Below, piece after piece: positions 5,151 through 5,636 of a stretch of 5,636 bases of DNA. Under the pieces are notes generated by a model, which was not told the DNA's origin, ran no database searches, and worked only from the letters and a program-made list of their open reading frames with translations. Made by a program: the position numbers and the translations under genes. The DNA comes from Alphaproteobacteria bacterium (lineage in GTDB: Bacteria; Pseudomonadota; Alphaproteobacteria; JAGOMX01), in NCBI GenBank assembly GCA_016742295.1, contig JACVCA010000099.1, positions 1 through 5,636 on the forward strand. Direction: 5' to 3'. Positions within the stretch are counted from its first letter, which is position 1. Every line of letters starts with the position of its first letter.

Positions 5151-5636
5151 ATGTTAAAGATATTAAGTAAAATAGTTTTTGCGGTTCAAGGTCCTTATGC
5201 TCATAGAGTGTTTGCCTGTTTACTTATGTGTGCTTTTCTTTTTTTGTGGAAGCAGGACAGGCAGATCCCTCATCTTTCAGATCTATATATTATAGGGCCT
5301 ACAAATTATCGTGAAGTAGTTAATGCTCATACCTTAGAAATAAAAGGTCAAAATATTCCTATTGCAGTCATTGATAGCGGTTTCCAACGTAATCATCCTG
5401 CTTATCGCTCTAATGTAGATATATTTTCTCATCAGGTTGATTACCCCGGGGATCATGGCAGTAGTGTTGTAAGCATTATCGCCCAAATAGCTCCCAAGTG
5501 TGAAATTTACTTTTTTAATAATTCAGATCCTTTAACAGCCTTGGAGCGGGCTTTGCTTAGCCCTGCACGCATTATTAATATCTCATGGAGCTGTAACTAT
5601 GAAACCATTCGGTTTGTCTTGCTCAGACTTGCAAAA
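5151..5636 (+). CDS. subtilisin-like S8 serine protease, N-terminal part (runs off right edge)
   Basis: 162 codons of an open frame that continues past the window. Residues 19-33 (RVFACLLMCAFLFLW) form a hydrophobic segment after a basic N-terminus, either a signal peptide or a membrane anchor, so the protease acts outside the cytoplasm. The catalytic Asp sits in IPIAVIDSGFQRNHP (D75) and the catalytic His in DHGSSVVSIIAQIAP (H102). INISWS (142-147) matches the strand before the oxyanion region, usually INMSLG. The Asp-His distance of 27 residues is shorter than in subtilisin (32), and the usual HGT reads HGS, so this is a compact, divergent S8 domain. There is no propeptide-like domain before D75. 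The catalytic Ser lies beyond the window and could not be checked. The start is fixed at or after 5151 by an in-frame TAA at 5148-5150. No good Shine-Dalgarno site is seen (only GGA at 5137-5139). Substrate unknown. Confidence 0.85.
   Translation, partial: MLKILSKIVFAVQGPYAHRVFACLLMCAFLFLWKQDRQIPHLSDLYIIGPTNYREVVNAHTLEIKGQNIPIAVIDSGFQRNHPAYRSNVDIFSHQVDYPGDHGSSVVSIIAQIAPKCEIYFFNNSDPLTALERALLSPARIINISWSCNYETIRFVLLRLAK

Overview
The window looks like part of the chromosome of an AT-rich, host-associated bacterium, most likely an alphaproteobacterium. The DnaB is of alphaproteobacterial type and is followed directly by alr, a gene order common in that class (also seen in gammaproteobacteria). AT-rich spacers, decayed insertion sequences, a secreted-looking TIR-domain protein and protease genes resemble what is found in intracellular Holosporales-like lineages. 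That placement is an inference; no rRNA or other decisive marker is present.

Layout. Minus strand, 1-1685: a core housekeeping pair. dnaB (replicative helicase, 501 aa from the preferred start) is followed by alr (alanine racemase), whose start codon lies inside the end of dnaB and which runs off the left edge. Positions 1686-2329 hold no gene I can support. They contain a possible dnaB promoter, an orphan rho-independent terminator on the plus strand, and a promoter plus Shine-Dalgarno site for the next gene. Plus strand, 2330-3250: a CPBP (Rce1/CAAX-protease-like) membrane protein. Minus strand, 3541-4674: a gene encoding a signal-peptide-bearing, serine-rich protein followed in the same frame by a TIR domain. 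The two parts are separated by one in-frame TAA, so the gene is split and probably inactive. Its 3' end abuts the inner edge of one decayed IS6-family end (3286-3541), and a second decayed IS6-family end in the same orientation (4796-4926) lies upstream of its promoter. Plus strand, 5151 to the right edge: the N-terminal 162 residues of a subtilisin-like (S8) serine protease with a membrane or signal segment.

Taken together, 1-1685 is conserved core. From about 2300 rightward the content is accessory: two unrelated protease families, a putative exported TIR effector, and IS debris. The most interesting point is the TIR protein: its architecture (signal peptide, low-complexity Ser linkers, helical segment, C-terminal TIR domain) fits a secreted host-interaction or NAD-consuming factor, and it is caught in the course of decay between two IS6-family scars. 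I see no CRISPR array, tRNA, rRNA or complete transposon.
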